Position numbers and translations under genes: made by a program. From the NCBI GenBank assembly GCA_014529385.2, contig CM043951.1:111931469-111995468 (forward strand): DNA of 64,000 nucleotides, read 5' to 3'. How positions within the stretch are numbered: position 1 is the first letter of the stretch; every line of letters starts with the position of its first letter. This stretch comes from Adiantum capillus-veneris (taxonomy: Eukaryota > Streptophyta > Polypodiopsida > Polypodiales > Pteridaceae). The notes beneath the pieces were generated by a model. That model was not told where the DNA came from. It saw only the letters and a list, made by a program, of their open reading frames with translations, and ran no database searches. This document shows, piece by piece, positions 11,746 to 22,066 of the stretch.

Positions 11746-11966
11746 AGGACAAAATAATAAAATTAATATTAATAAATAAAAATCAAATCTTTATAAAGAT
11801 CATTGACGTTCTCTTTTCACTTTCCTCATCTCTATTTTCTTCAATTGCACAGATCTCTCTCTTTCTCTCTACTATCAAGTTTTCTTTTGTTCACATCTCA
11901 AACTCTTACCTACAATTTCTCATAAATCATACCTATATCTATCTTCTTTAATTCTTTAGCGCAAGC
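11746..11966 (+). promoter_or_regulatory. Probable 5' leader/promoter of the ParB-methyltransferase gene
   Basis: An AT-rich stretch (AATTAATATTAATAAATAAA) is followed by a pyrimidine-rich CT leader up to the ATG at 11967. This resembles a plant core promoter and 5' UTR, but no exact TATA box or start site can be fixed. Confidence 0.35.
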
Positions 11967-13316
11967 ATGAGAACAAGAAATCAATCCAAATATACTGGTG
12001 CTATGGATGAGGTTAGTGTTACTATGTCACAAGAAGTATCTCTACTATGCACACAGGATACCGAACAATCTCAAGCCTTGAGTTCTTTAGATCGCATTGT
12101 GTCCACCGTAACTGGAGTGGATGGAACAACACAATCAAGCACCGGACCCAGTCATTGTGTGGAAACAGGTACCTCTATTGAAGATGTAAGAGATGAATCG
12201 TTTGGTAACATTGTCAACAAGCACATTTCATTGGGCTGGGCTGATTCTCATAGAGCATCATACGATGGCAAACTTCCATGCTTGCCCCTATGTCGACTTC
12301 TTTCAAACCCCGCCATTCGCACGCATGATGACCATGTGGCCGATTTGCAACTCTCCATTGCAAACAAAAGCTACCAACCAACCATGGCAAGATTTATTGT
12401 TAGTGAATAGATTCCTGGGGAGGATCACAAACAATTTTCTGGTCGTGGTCACGCTTCAAGGGATCTTGCAGTGTCATATGATTTGGATGAGGAGCTTCGT
12501 CAAATGCCTGATCTTAGTCACATGGTCAAGAGGTACTTTGTGGTTTGGGATGGTAATCACTGATTGGAGACATGGATGCGGTATATGAACCAGAATGACA
12601 TCCCAATGGAGAAGGCACCAAAGGTGGAGTGCGTTCTAGTTGATTTTCAGCCCCATAGACAACGCAGTTTCTATTGGTTTTGGGAATGATCAATAGGTAA
12701 GCCCAGCTTTTTTGTGTGAATGTAAATGCATCTTATTTTTTTAACTATATAAATTACAATCGAGTGTTAAACAGGGCCACCAGACTTTCAGTGCCTCACA
12801 CAACTGCTCATTATATTTTCATGATGAGAAAGCTGGGGTTGGCAGACCCTACTTCACTTTTGCAAAAATTCCCCAAAAGAGCGCGTTTGGCAGCAGAAAG
12901 GGCTTTGAATTTTAGAGGTCCAAACAAGTCAAAGTGTCTAAAATTGCCAATGTCTGTCCTTACGCAACTACTTTGGAAGGTATGCTTTAAACCAATGCTA
13001 AATCAGAATATGTTTTGATTGCAAAATCTTATTATGTGTATTTTGATCGAGTCCTTGGCAAATGATAGGAAGAGTTCGATCATATGTTTAATAGTAAAAC
13101 GGAAGGGCTGCCATCAAAAGGGAGTTTTGACTACAAGTTGGCACTTGAAACATACGAGGAAAGCATCAATCTAGCGCTATATCAAACGGAGAAATACTTT
13201 ACGCGCAAAGGGCTTGAGATAGCCACCATTGCAAATCTAGAGAATGGTAACGATTTTTTCCAGAATTGTATATCATTTACAAGTTGGGGCGAGAAGACCA
13301 CGAAAATGACACCCTC

Positions 13317-13456
13317 TGTTGAGCTTATATGTGAAGTTACTCAATATATTGCTTCTCTATATATGGCACCCAGGTCCCCTCTATATATACATCATCTCAT
13401 GTGTGTATTCTACACACTTTGCGGTTCTACTTCTGTGTTCTCTCCTTCTCTCAACA
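13317..13456 (+). repeat. 5' LTR of the non-autonomous element
   Basis: Begins TGTTGAGC and ends CTCTCAACA (inverted TGTTGA/TCAACA). It differs from the 3' LTR at only a few positions by eye. Confidence 0.85.
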
Positions 13457-13468
13457 TGGTATCAGAGC
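13457..13468 (+). other. Primer binding site (tRNA-iMet)
   Basis: TGGTATCAGAGC follows the LTR directly. It is complementary to the 3' end of plant initiator tRNA-Met, the usual Copia primer. Confidence 0.9.
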
Positions 13469-13507
13469 AGTACGTTTTTGTTTTCCATTTTTCTCCTGAT
13501 CAAAATC

Positions 13508-14350
13508 GATTTTGCAGAAACTACCCGCGAGAGGGATCGGAATGGATGTGGTCTACAACTTTGCAGAAGCAAGTTTTTTCAAATTCTGCACCGATTTTGA
13601 GTTATCGTTCGCGGACTGCGTACATACCTAAAAAGCAACTTCTGCTTTTTTTTTTTGATTTTTCTGCTAATTGGAAATGATTTTGCAGAAACTACCCTCT
13701 AGGCAGACCGGAATGGATGTGGTCTACAACTTTGCAGAAGGAAGTTTTTTCAAATTCTGCACCGATTTTGAGTTATCGTTCGCGGACTGCGTACATACCT
13801 AAAAAGCAACTTCCGCTTTTTGTTTTTGATTTTTCTGCTAATTGGAAACGATTTTGCAGAAACTACCCATCTAGGAGATCGGAATCGATGTGGTCTACAA
13901 CTTTGGAGAAGGAAGTGTTTTCAAATTCTGCACCGATTTTGAGTTATCGTTCGCGGACTGCGTACATACCTAAAAAGCAACTTCCGCTTTTTGTTTTTGA
14001 TTTTTCTGCTAATTGGAAACGATTTTGCAGAAACTACCCATTATGGAGACCGGAATCGATGTGGTCTACAACTTTGCAGAAGGAAGTGTTTTCAAATTCT
14101 ACACCAATTTTGAGTTATCGTTCGCGGACTGTGTACATACATAAAAAGCAATTTCCGTTTTTTGTTTTTTATTTTTCTGCTTATTGAAAACGATTTTGCA
14201 GAAACTACCCGCGTGAGAGACCGGAATCGATGTGTTCTACAACTTTGCAGAAGAAACTACCCGCTATGGGAGACTGGAATCGATGTGGTCTATAACTTTG
14301 CAGAAGGAAGTTTCTCTAAATTCTGCACCGATTTTGGGTTATCGTCTCGG
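13508..14350 (+). repeat. 171-bp tandem repeat, five copies
   Basis: GATTTTGCAGAAACTACCC recurs at 13508, 13679, 13850, 14021 and 14192, exactly 171 bp apart each time. Each unit also contains GTGGTCTACAACTTTGCAG and TTATCGTTCGCGGACTGCG. The last copy is internally deleted. Open frames through the array are by-products of the repeat. Confidence 0.9.
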
Positions 14351-14655
14351 ACTGCGAATATGTTTGAAAATCAAAATTTTACTTTTTGCTTTTGATTTTT
14401 CTCATAATTGAAAACTTCTCAATTATATTTTTCTTCATCAATCATATATTTGTTACTGACGTAACTTTGCTGCAGAAGCCAGTTACACATCGTTCCGATT
14501 CAGTCGAGCCGTTGATGATCGTCCAAATTCTATCGAGCTACTGTTGGTACATGATCTTTTGTTATATGATATACTCGTTCATTGATTCTCGTATAATTAT
14601 TCTTTTAGAGATATAGTTTACGTTGTTTTATTGATAATTTCTCATTGATACCATA

Positions 14656-15100
14656 GTGATTTTGATGGTACCATGATGATGTTTTGTTAATACTTTGGTC
14701 ATGGTGATTTTCGTTGATACCATGATGATATGTCATTGATACCATGGTTATTCTTGGTGGTGCCATGATGATATTTCATTGATACCATGGTTATTCTCGG
14801 TGATGCCATGATGATGTTTCGTTGATACCATGGTTATTCTCGGTGATGCCATGATGTTGTTTCGTTGATTCCATGGTGATTTTTGTTGATACCATGATGA
14901 TGTTTTGTTGATACCATGGTTATTCTCGGTGATACCATGATGTTGTTTCGTTGATACCATGGTTATTCTCGGTGATGCCATGATGATGTTTCGTTGATAC
15001 CATGGTTATTCTCGGTGATGCCATAATGTTGTTTCGTTGATACAATGATTATTCTCGGTGATATCATGATGCTTTTCGTTGATACCATGGTCATTTATTC
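14656..15100 (+). repeat. 43-bp tandem repeat, about ten copies
   Basis: CCATGG or a close variant recurs at 14742, 14785, 14828, 14871, 14914, 14957, 15000, 15043 and 15085 (spacing 43, last 42). The unit is roughly TTGATACCATGGTTATTCTC followed by GGTGATGCCATGATGATGTT. Confidence 0.9.
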
Positions 15101-15792
15101 ATTTTTATTGATATAATGATGATATTTTGTTAATACTTTGATGGTATTCATTGATCACTACATTGATAAATGTTGTTTTATGTAGTATATACACATATCA
15201 TTTGTATCACGTAATCACACATTTTGTACTTTTACGTTTATACTTTATGTACCATATGTTGTCGTGCGTATATATGTCGTCAAAAGAGTGGCGTCGCGAA
15301 CCATCTCTTATGGCATTGTGAACGTAATTATTTCATTAACGATGTTAATAATTTTCATGACATGTTCTTTTTGGAGTCTATGATCTATGTAGGATTGATC
15401 AAAGAATTGATTTTATGAAGACAAACTTGGTGACAATAAAAGATTTATGAAGATATGTTTGGTGATGCCATATTGATGACAACATGAAGACATGTTTGGT
15501 GATGCGGTATTGATGACAAGCTACACAGCAGATTCACGGAGACACTTTTGATTACAAGCTAATCGATAACTTTTATACCTCTTTATTGAACCTTTGTATT
15601 CATTATTGTATTTGATAGGATAGGAGTAATGTAACTCCTCATAAAACATTCATTGTAAAAGGAGTGATGTAGCTCCTCGTAAACATTTGTATATTTAATG
15701 ATTTTTATAATATAACGGTGGGTGTATATAGAGCTGTGGGTTTTTCCCTTGATCCCCCAAGGGTTTTTTCATCCACAGTTAGGGACCCTTAT

Positions 15793-15803
15793 TTGAGCGG
15801 GGG
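15793..15803 (+). other. Polypurine tract
   Basis: TTGAGCGGGGG lies immediately before the 3' LTR. Copia-2 has TTTGAGTGGGGG at the same place. Confidence 0.75.
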
Positions 15804-15943
15804 TGTTGAGCTTATATGTGAAGCTACTCAATATATGGCTTCTCTATGTATGGCACCCAGGTCCCCTCTATATATACATCATCTCATGTGTGTATTCTAC
15901 ACACTTTGGGGTTCTACTTCTGTGTTCTCTCCTTCTCTCAACA
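15804..15943 (+). repeat. 3' LTR of the non-autonomous element
   Basis: Begins TGTTGAGC, ends CTCTCAACA, and is followed by the duplicated target CCCTC and then the host exon. Confidence 0.85.
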
Positions 15944-15990
15944 CCCTCGAGTGTGGCAGAGGTTGGGCATGCACGCATTAGCCCGAAAGA

Positions 15991-18477
15991 GTAAGTAAAA
16001 TTTATTTAAATTATTCGATATATTTCTCTTTTTATTATGTAGCAATAAAAAATAAGTCTCGCTTTTCCTTTGCTAGTGATAGCCGTTTTTCGGCTCTCCG
16101 TAATTGCCATAGTGAGTTAACCCACCCTACCAAAATCATCCAAACACTGTGGCTATCCCTACCATTTCACTGTATATAGGTGTGTGTGAGTTAGGGGACT
16201 TTTCCCATATCTTTGTAAAAACCCTTAGCTAGCAAGTCATTGGGCTAGTTGAGCCAAAAAAATATAAAAATATAAAAAATATAAGTATATTATGGCCCAT
16301 TTGTGTGTAAATATTTCATTGTATATAGGGCCTAAATAAAAGGATTTTTCATAATTATTTTGGTATTTATTTAAATATTTCTACCTATGGTGTGTTATTT
16401 ATGCTATGTACATTGACTCACCATTACTATATTTTTTCTTACCATTTTGCATACTCTTTATTCCATATAAAAATAATTTCATGCAAGCTTCTCTTATTTT
16501 TGGTGTAACTCCATCCCAACAAAAATCCAAAAAAACTAGTTTTATTTATGTGTATATTTTTTCACTATTGTGATTTTTCCTTCCTACATCTATTCTCTTT
16601 TACTCTCATAAATTAGAACACCAAAAATATTCATCATTTTATGGTAGACTTATAATGAGAGAGATTTATTTTGACCCCTTTATATTTTTTCCACCTATAT
16701 TATTTATATTTGACATGTACATATTTTTTTAGACCCCTCAATATTTGATTTTCTTAGTTGTACTATTCACTTATATCATGATCTCAACAATATCTTCAAT
16801 TATAGACCTACCAAATAACGTCAAGGGTATGTGGAATGCATGCATGCACCATGGGGAGCTCACTCTTGGAGGTATTCAAAAGAATCATCCAAAGAAGGAC
16901 CTCACAAGGACCTTGTGAAGTGAAAAAAAAAGTCGGTTTTGCTGAATTTTTAAAGATCACATGCTCCCCGAATTTGAAAAGATGATACAAACAAAATTTG
17001 TAGATCGTGAGCTGAACTTTTACCTCAAAATTTTTCATATTTTTTTGAGCTACGAGCTGTGAGCTAGGATTTTATTTGTGGACCCCAGTTTGCCTATGCT
17101 ATGCAGCCACACTCCCTCTTCCACTTTATCATTTTCCTCTTTCACACACACTTCTCCACTCATCATCCCCACCTCTCTCACCACTCCTCTCTGCACCCTA
17201 CTCACCTTCTTCTCAACCTTGAAGAATAAGAGAAACCATGGTGAACTCATGTCTCCTACACACACTTCCATTCCAAAATTGACCACCTAGTCTGATTTTT
17301 CCTCATCCATATTACCCATATCTATCAAAAAAGCACAAAATTCAGCCTCTTCTCTTGAAAGACAGCATCATGGTGATTGATTACTCATGTTCATTTACCT
17401 TGGCTCCCAAGGAAGGTCAAGAGTGGAGAAAAAACGTATTGTCAAAGCTAGTGGACCGTCAACAAGCGTCAAAATTGACCCTACTCAAGACACTTGGAGC
17501 ATCAACATTGTAAGAAATCCATATTTTCTTACCTATGAAGAGTTTTTGCTTCCTTGTTTGTATCCTACTTGGATACTCCCCTTGTAAATATCCAATTCCA
17601 TTTGTAAATCAATAAAAATACTAACTCTACTAATTTACTAACACTAACCTAGTATGAAAAGTCCTATCACCTCCAGTTCTCTCCTCTCTCTTTTTTTCAT
17701 CTATCCCCACCAACTTCTTGATAATTCCAAGCAAAAGAAATTAGATAAGTGCTGAAAATCTAACCCAACCATGGTTAGAGGAGTAACCCTAGCCCTCAAA
17801 ATTGCTATAAAAGGAGGGTGTAGCTAGCACAAAAAGGGGGGAGCCATAAGCAAGAGCACTATGCTATAGCTTGAGAAGCCAAGCTCAACCTCTCTAGAAG
17901 GAGCTCTTGAGTGGAAGCTCATCGTCGTATGCTTGTGCATGTGTTGTAATATGGGTGATTAGCACGGGAACTCTATGCCATTGTAAGAGAGAGAGAGCAA
18001 TCATTCAATTGAGAGTGGAAAATCTATCATTCCTCCTACTAGTGTAAGCCCAACATTTGTTGAATCAAGGAGGGTGGATTTGGACCTAGCTTGGATACTT
18101 TGTCTCTCTTCCAACGTGAAGTAATGGAAAGCAATGATGTGTAAGTGTCTTGGTGATATTTTTAGTTCTTGATAGCTTGAGTCTGGGTGTTGTCATCAAT
18201 TTAGCCATAAATCCCACATATTGTAAGAGGGCGACAGGGTGGAGAGGACTACCCTGGCCTTAAGACAATGATTGGGGTGGCTTTTCTTGTGATGTGTCGT
18301 GGTGAAATTTACTCAAGCTATGTTGAACAAATACTAGTCTCACTTTGACCGGTCATGACAGATTTGTAAGAAGGTATTAATGCAACAAGCACCCCCTCCC
18401 TCTTCTCTCTCTTTCTTACATATATAATTTTGTTTGCTTGATCATTGCTGATACATTTTAAAGCAGCACTCTCACTC

Positions 18478-18530
<53 letters not shown>

Positions 18531-18900
18531 TTACGCGTCCTAGTTCGCATCCAAAACTAGGTGGTGCCCCGAATTTGTGTAGGGTTAGGTTGCGGGTTTG
18601 TGTGTGTCTTTGTTGTTTTTTCCAACCCCAACCCAATTGAGCAGCACGGGAGCCTACAAGGGTGCTTAGAGGCCACTCTTCTTGTTGCCCGCCCCGGACC
18701 GCCTCACTAGTTGCTTGATTTACTCCAAGGTGGTGATGCATCCTTGAAGGAGAATGGCATAGGTTTGACGGAAAAGGCCTGGATCTAGTGGCTTCGATAT
18801 CACGTGTATTGGTGGCAATTGGAAAGGTTAGATTTAGTGATTATGTGCACCAGCTAGCAATTTGTTGATAATGTAACTTGTGACTTATTATTTGCTACAG
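15991..18900 (+). other. Large intron of the ParB-methyltransferase gene with repeat DNA
   Basis: Donor GTAAGTAAAA follows CCGAAAGA and acceptor TTTGCTACAG precedes GAGAGTGCTTGAG, restoring the frame. About 2.9 kb, much longer than the other introns (roughly 66-90 bp), so it has probably received an insertion. A promoter-like CTATAAAAGG at 17808 and an LTR-like GA-rich region (17860-18100) suggest part of an LTR, but no clean ends or target duplication were found. Short open frames at 17078-17290 and 17387-17587 have no recognisable content. Confidence 0.5.
18467..18533 (+). repeat. CT microsatellite
   Basis: An almost uninterrupted (CT)n tract inside the large intron. Confidence 0.9.
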
Positions 18901-21472
18901 GAGAGTGCTTGAGATGGCCGAGAAAATGGAGGCCGAGAATCATGATGTTGCTATCCAACATGAGAAGGCTGAAGGTAGGCATGGTTGCACACTTGCCCAC
19001 ACATTACTGACATACAGATGCAAGCACTTTGAGAAGGCCTTCAAGAAGTGGAGTGCTTGGATCAAGTCCACACAGGATCCCGAAGAGCAACCCCACTTTG
19101 CTTGCTCGGCACGACACTTAAAGGACAAGTTTGACATCTTTAATTGACAAATTAAGAATTTAGTAGGACACACTACTCTTGTTCTTGGTGGCTCAAAACA
19201 TTGTGGTCTGTCTTGTAGATGGTGGAGAGATGCTTTTGTCTTTCCTATTCTTGAGCACCCCTGTGATGCATGGTGCATGTCGTAGAGAGAGGAGACGGGC
19301 TTATATCCTGATGAGTGGATAGACGACTTGCGGCCAAAGGGAGCGTGGCTCAAGTGTCCTTGGTGGCTGGACTACCCGAACAAGGAGTACCCACCCAAAG
19401 AGGAAGAGCTATACATAGGTATCGTTCTATATAGTTTTTACCTTTTCCATACAGCAATACAACATGGGCTCAATAACTGTTCTTTTTTAATTAATAGCGG
19501 AGCATACTGCATCACGAAAGAAAGCACTTGTGATAGAGGATGCTCTATCTCCAAACACATCAAAGAAACCGGACAAGAAGAAACAGACCTCAAAGAAATA
19601 CTTGCAAGCACAACCGGCTGGCAAGCAATGTGGGAAGAGAAAGAAGAGGGATGTAGTTTCAAGTGATAGTGAGAGCGAGCATGTGGTTGCGGAGTATTCT
19701 GTAGAAGTCAGCAATAGTGCTCATAGACTTGATGCTATGAGCCACAGTGTACCGACACTATCCTTCACTCCAAGACCAGTGGGGGGCATCCAGGAGTCCC
19801 CTCCATGTTCACCATCACATGGCAGGATTGGAGAGGACCTATCAGACATGGCCAGAGTTGTGGGAGATAAATATCCAGGTACGTGAGAATGGTTAATGTT
19901 GTGTTTTTCTCTTTAGCATTGCGTGAAAGATATATTTGATCTTATGTTGCTACATACAGATATGCATGTAGATCCACACCACCTTCCAGTGCATGCTAGT
20001 GCTAAAGAGTTGGCAAAAGCTATTCCAGATGTGTTGTGCAATGATAGGTAAGCCATGGTAATTTATAATCATAGTTATGTGCACAATCTTAGTGCTAACA
20101 AAGATTGCATGCAGTTCTGTGCAGTCACTATGTAGATTCTTGGGCTCTCTATCAAGAATAGGACAGATGAACCCTAGATTGAGATTGGGTGGCGTACGTT
20201 TGGTGTAGATGGCCTTTCCCATACACACTAGGCCACATGCAGCTAGCATGGGTGGGGTTCCTTTACGGAACCAATGGGATAGTGAGCTTGTGGATGCTAC
20301 ATTCCTTCTGGAAACCAAGTTTCCTTTGGTTGATGGAATGGTTGTGCCAACATGTCATGCAGAACATCTGTCCATTGTCACTTCGAAGGCAGAGGGAGCT
20401 GGTTTCCAGTTGTTGAGGATATTGTACATATGGTTGTCGGAGTCTAGTTGTACAACTGTTCATGACTATTTAGAGGGGGTATGTTGTTTTTTGTTCTCAT
20501 AATGAATAGTAACTTTGATGTTTTCATTTCAAAATAATAATGTTTTACTTCCATTCGTAGGTTGGTACTTTGTTGCTGGTCATTTTTTCACCCCCTAGAA
20601 CCGGTGGGTGTCAGCTTCCGAGGTATGATCGAGCCGATGGAGAGATTGCAACAAATGTATGTGGCTTCTCTGTAGATGACAACATGTTGTTGGAGAAGCT
20701 ACCATGTTCAGATTCCACATAGTGGACGCTTGATCGTATGGGCCGGCCTTATCGTAGAGGTGTTGAGAGGAGTCCAGCGTTTTCCATGTGGTAGAAATTT
20801 TTTGAAAGTTTTTCTGATTGTTCCTATAAAATCATAGGTATAATAAATCTAAAGATTACTTTTTTTTGTATATGGCTACTAGGTACCTTCACAGACATGG
20901 GAGATGTTGTGTTGGATTGTTTTGCACGAGTTGGGACATTGGCAGCACAATGTTTACTACTACATAGGCATTGCATCAGTTGTGAGAAGGATTGGGCTGT
21001 TTTCAGTGCTTGTCTGGAGCTAGCTCAACGCCTACCTTCTGATGTAGGCTCGACATTGATGTTTCATAGGAGTGCTAGAGCTCAGATAACTGAGAAACCA
21101 AAGCAGGTGTTTGAACAGCTTCATCCGCTCGACCCACCTTTCCCAACACCACTCAGCAGTGAGGGCGGGGCAATAGCAGCACAGTATCCCACTTTCACGG
21201 CCCCAGTTTTGGCATGGCATGCAACTGGACGGTCTCCAAGTGCATTGATTGCCTCCACATCTGAGGCCCCGCCCAGAGTTGATCCATTGCCTCTTTCACT
21301 ACCTACAGCCCCCCCCACATATAGTTCGTACCCTCTGCCATTTGGAGGAGTTCCCCCACCATTTGGTGCACTGCCCCTGCTGGCACGACCTTTGTTTCCT
21401 CCTAGAGCATATGGCTCCCCACTGCCCTTCGTCACCCATGATGTATCCCCCCCCATATGTATTTACTTTTGA

Positions 21473-21628
21473 TGCAATGGAACATGTAGATTTGGGGTTT
21501 GCTATATGAAATAGACCATAACTGTGTGTAAAGAACTTCTATTTCTCTTATTAATAGTGTATTGAATGAATCCATGGTGTTTTTGCTTGAATGTAAGTTG
21601 GTCGTGAAACGACAATCAAATTTTAGTT

Positions 21629-21687
<59 letters not shown>

Positions 21688-21701
21688 TGTAGATTGTCCC
21701 T
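21473..21701 (+). other. 3' flank of the ParB-methyltransferase gene and GA microsatellite
   Basis: About 155 bases of AT-rich 3' flank after the stop, then (GA)n at 21631-21685, next to the right inverted repeat. No gene. Confidence 0.6.
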
Positions 21702-21754
21702 TCTTTTGGGAATCCGCTCACCCGATTATTCAAAAGCACTTGCCCAAAAATTGC
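21702..21754 (-). repeat. Right terminal inverted repeat of the MULE
   Basis: Its reverse complement starts GCAATTTTTGGG and contains GGTGAGCGGATTCC, matching the left repeat at 5785-5837. Four bases (GTCC) separate it from the presumed target duplication AATGGCGTT. Confidence 0.6.
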
Positions 21755-21758
21755 GTCC

Positions 21759-21845
21759 AATGGCGTTCCGTTCGTCAATACGGCAATCCATAAAGCTTAC
21801 CCACAACACATATGCATTGTAGGCAAGCTCTATGGATTTTCATAT
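21759..21845 (+). repeat. Palindromic satellite unit, left two thirds
   Basis: It contains CAATACGGCAATCCATAAAGC, the centre ACATATGCATTGT at about 21811, and the start of the right arm. It is interrupted by Copia-1. The unit continues at 29339 after the element. Confidence 0.7.
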
Positions 21846-22052
21846 TGTTGGGGTGTAGGCCAGGTGGCCGTGGGAAACCACCCTTGTACACTTGATTTCA
21901 CCTAATCAATATAGGGAGAAAAAGAGGAAGGGATGAAATCTCTCTTTCTTCTCCACTAACCCAACACAAGCTGCCTGTGTATCATCCCCTTCCCCATACT
22001 CTTCTTCCCCTGTCTTGCACACACTCTGTACACGCACTAGAGCAACACAACA
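21846..22052 (+). repeat. 5' LTR of Copia-1
   Basis: Starts TGTTGGGGTG and ends GCAACACAACA (inverted TGTTG/CAACA), 207 bp. Its last part is repeated at 29300-29338. Confidence 0.75.
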
Positions 22053-22054
22053 AT

Positions 22055-22066
22055 TGGTATCAGAGC
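22055..22066 (+). other. Primer binding site of Copia-1 (tRNA-iMet)
   Basis: TGGTATCAGAGC, two bases after the LTR end. Confidence 0.9.

Larger units (their letters stand above)
13317..15943 (+). mobile_element. Complete non-autonomous Copia-like element with 140-bp LTRs
   Basis: Two 140-bp terminal repeats (13317-13456 and 15804-15943), a tRNA-iMet primer site, a polypurine tract and a CCCTC duplication (13312-13316 and 15944-15948) bound 2,627 bp with no element protein. The interior is mainly two tandem arrays. The last 85 bases before the 3' LTR closely match the same region of Copia-2 (30691-30775, minus strand), so Copia-2 or a relative probably supplied the proteins. It interrupts exon 3 of the ParB/methyltransferase gene. 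Confidence 0.85.
11967..21472 (+). pseudogene. ParB-like / N6-N4-type DNA methyltransferase gene of the MULE, decayed
   Basis: Nine exons: 11967-12696, 12775-12979, 13069-13316 plus 15949-15990, 18901-19418, 19498-19878, 19960-20047, 20115-20478, 20561-20837 and 20895-21472. Introns are GT-AG and phases agree at every junction except exon 1/2, where a frameshift is needed. Total coding is about 3.4 kb. Exon 1 has LQLSIANKSYQPTMARF, then YFVVWDGNH followed by TGA where Arg is expected: the layout of a ParB/sulfiredoxin-like fold. Exon 8 opens with LLLVIFSPPRTGG, a possible motif IV (S-P-P) lacking the aromatic residue. Exon 9 has GDVVLDCFARVGT, a motif I with the first Gly lost, then CEKD. The IV-to-I order fits beta-class amino-methyltransferases acting on adenine N6 or cytosine N4. 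Exon 9 ends in a Pro-rich tail. Exon 5 is Lys/Ser-rich and could carry nuclear signals. Stops lie at 12408, 12561, 19145, 19283, 20206, 20720 and 20792. Domain names are by motif only. Confidence 0.6.
5766..21758. mobile_element. 16-kb MULE-like DNA transposon carrying a transposase and a ParB/methyltransferase gene
   Basis: Imperfect inverted repeats lie at 5785-5837 and 21702-21754. Both outer flanks belong to the same palindromic satellite. The nine bases on the left (AATGGCATT, 5757-5765) and right (AATGGCGTT, 21759-21767) differ only by G/A, fitting a MULE-sized 9-bp duplication. Inside are a MULE-type DDE/SWIM transposase on the minus strand, a divergent multi-exon ParB/methyltransferase gene, a small minus-strand frame, and GA microsatellites next to both ends. 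Without the nested 2.6-kb retroelement the element would be about 13.4 kb. The left end has about 15 extra bases outside the inverted repeat compared with the right, so the exact left terminus is uncertain. Confidence 0.6.

Noticed and set aside
10520-11752. 410-residue minus-strand frame and overlapping frames rich in Cys, Val, His and Thr
   Set aside because: They come from CA/TG microsatellites, palindromes and GC-rich low-complexity DNA; similar frames exist on both strands.
12193-12588. 131-residue frame overlapping exon 1 in another frame
   Set aside because: Exon 1 in frame 11967 carries the ParB-like motifs; this frame has none.
13717-14187. 156-residue frame with repeated MWSTTLQKEVFSNSAP
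   Set aside because: It is the 171-bp tandem repeat translated (171 is a multiple of three), not a gene.
13508-15100. CRISPR-like regular repeats
   Set aside because: Units are contiguous tandem repeats without unique spacers, inside an LTR element in eukaryotic DNA.
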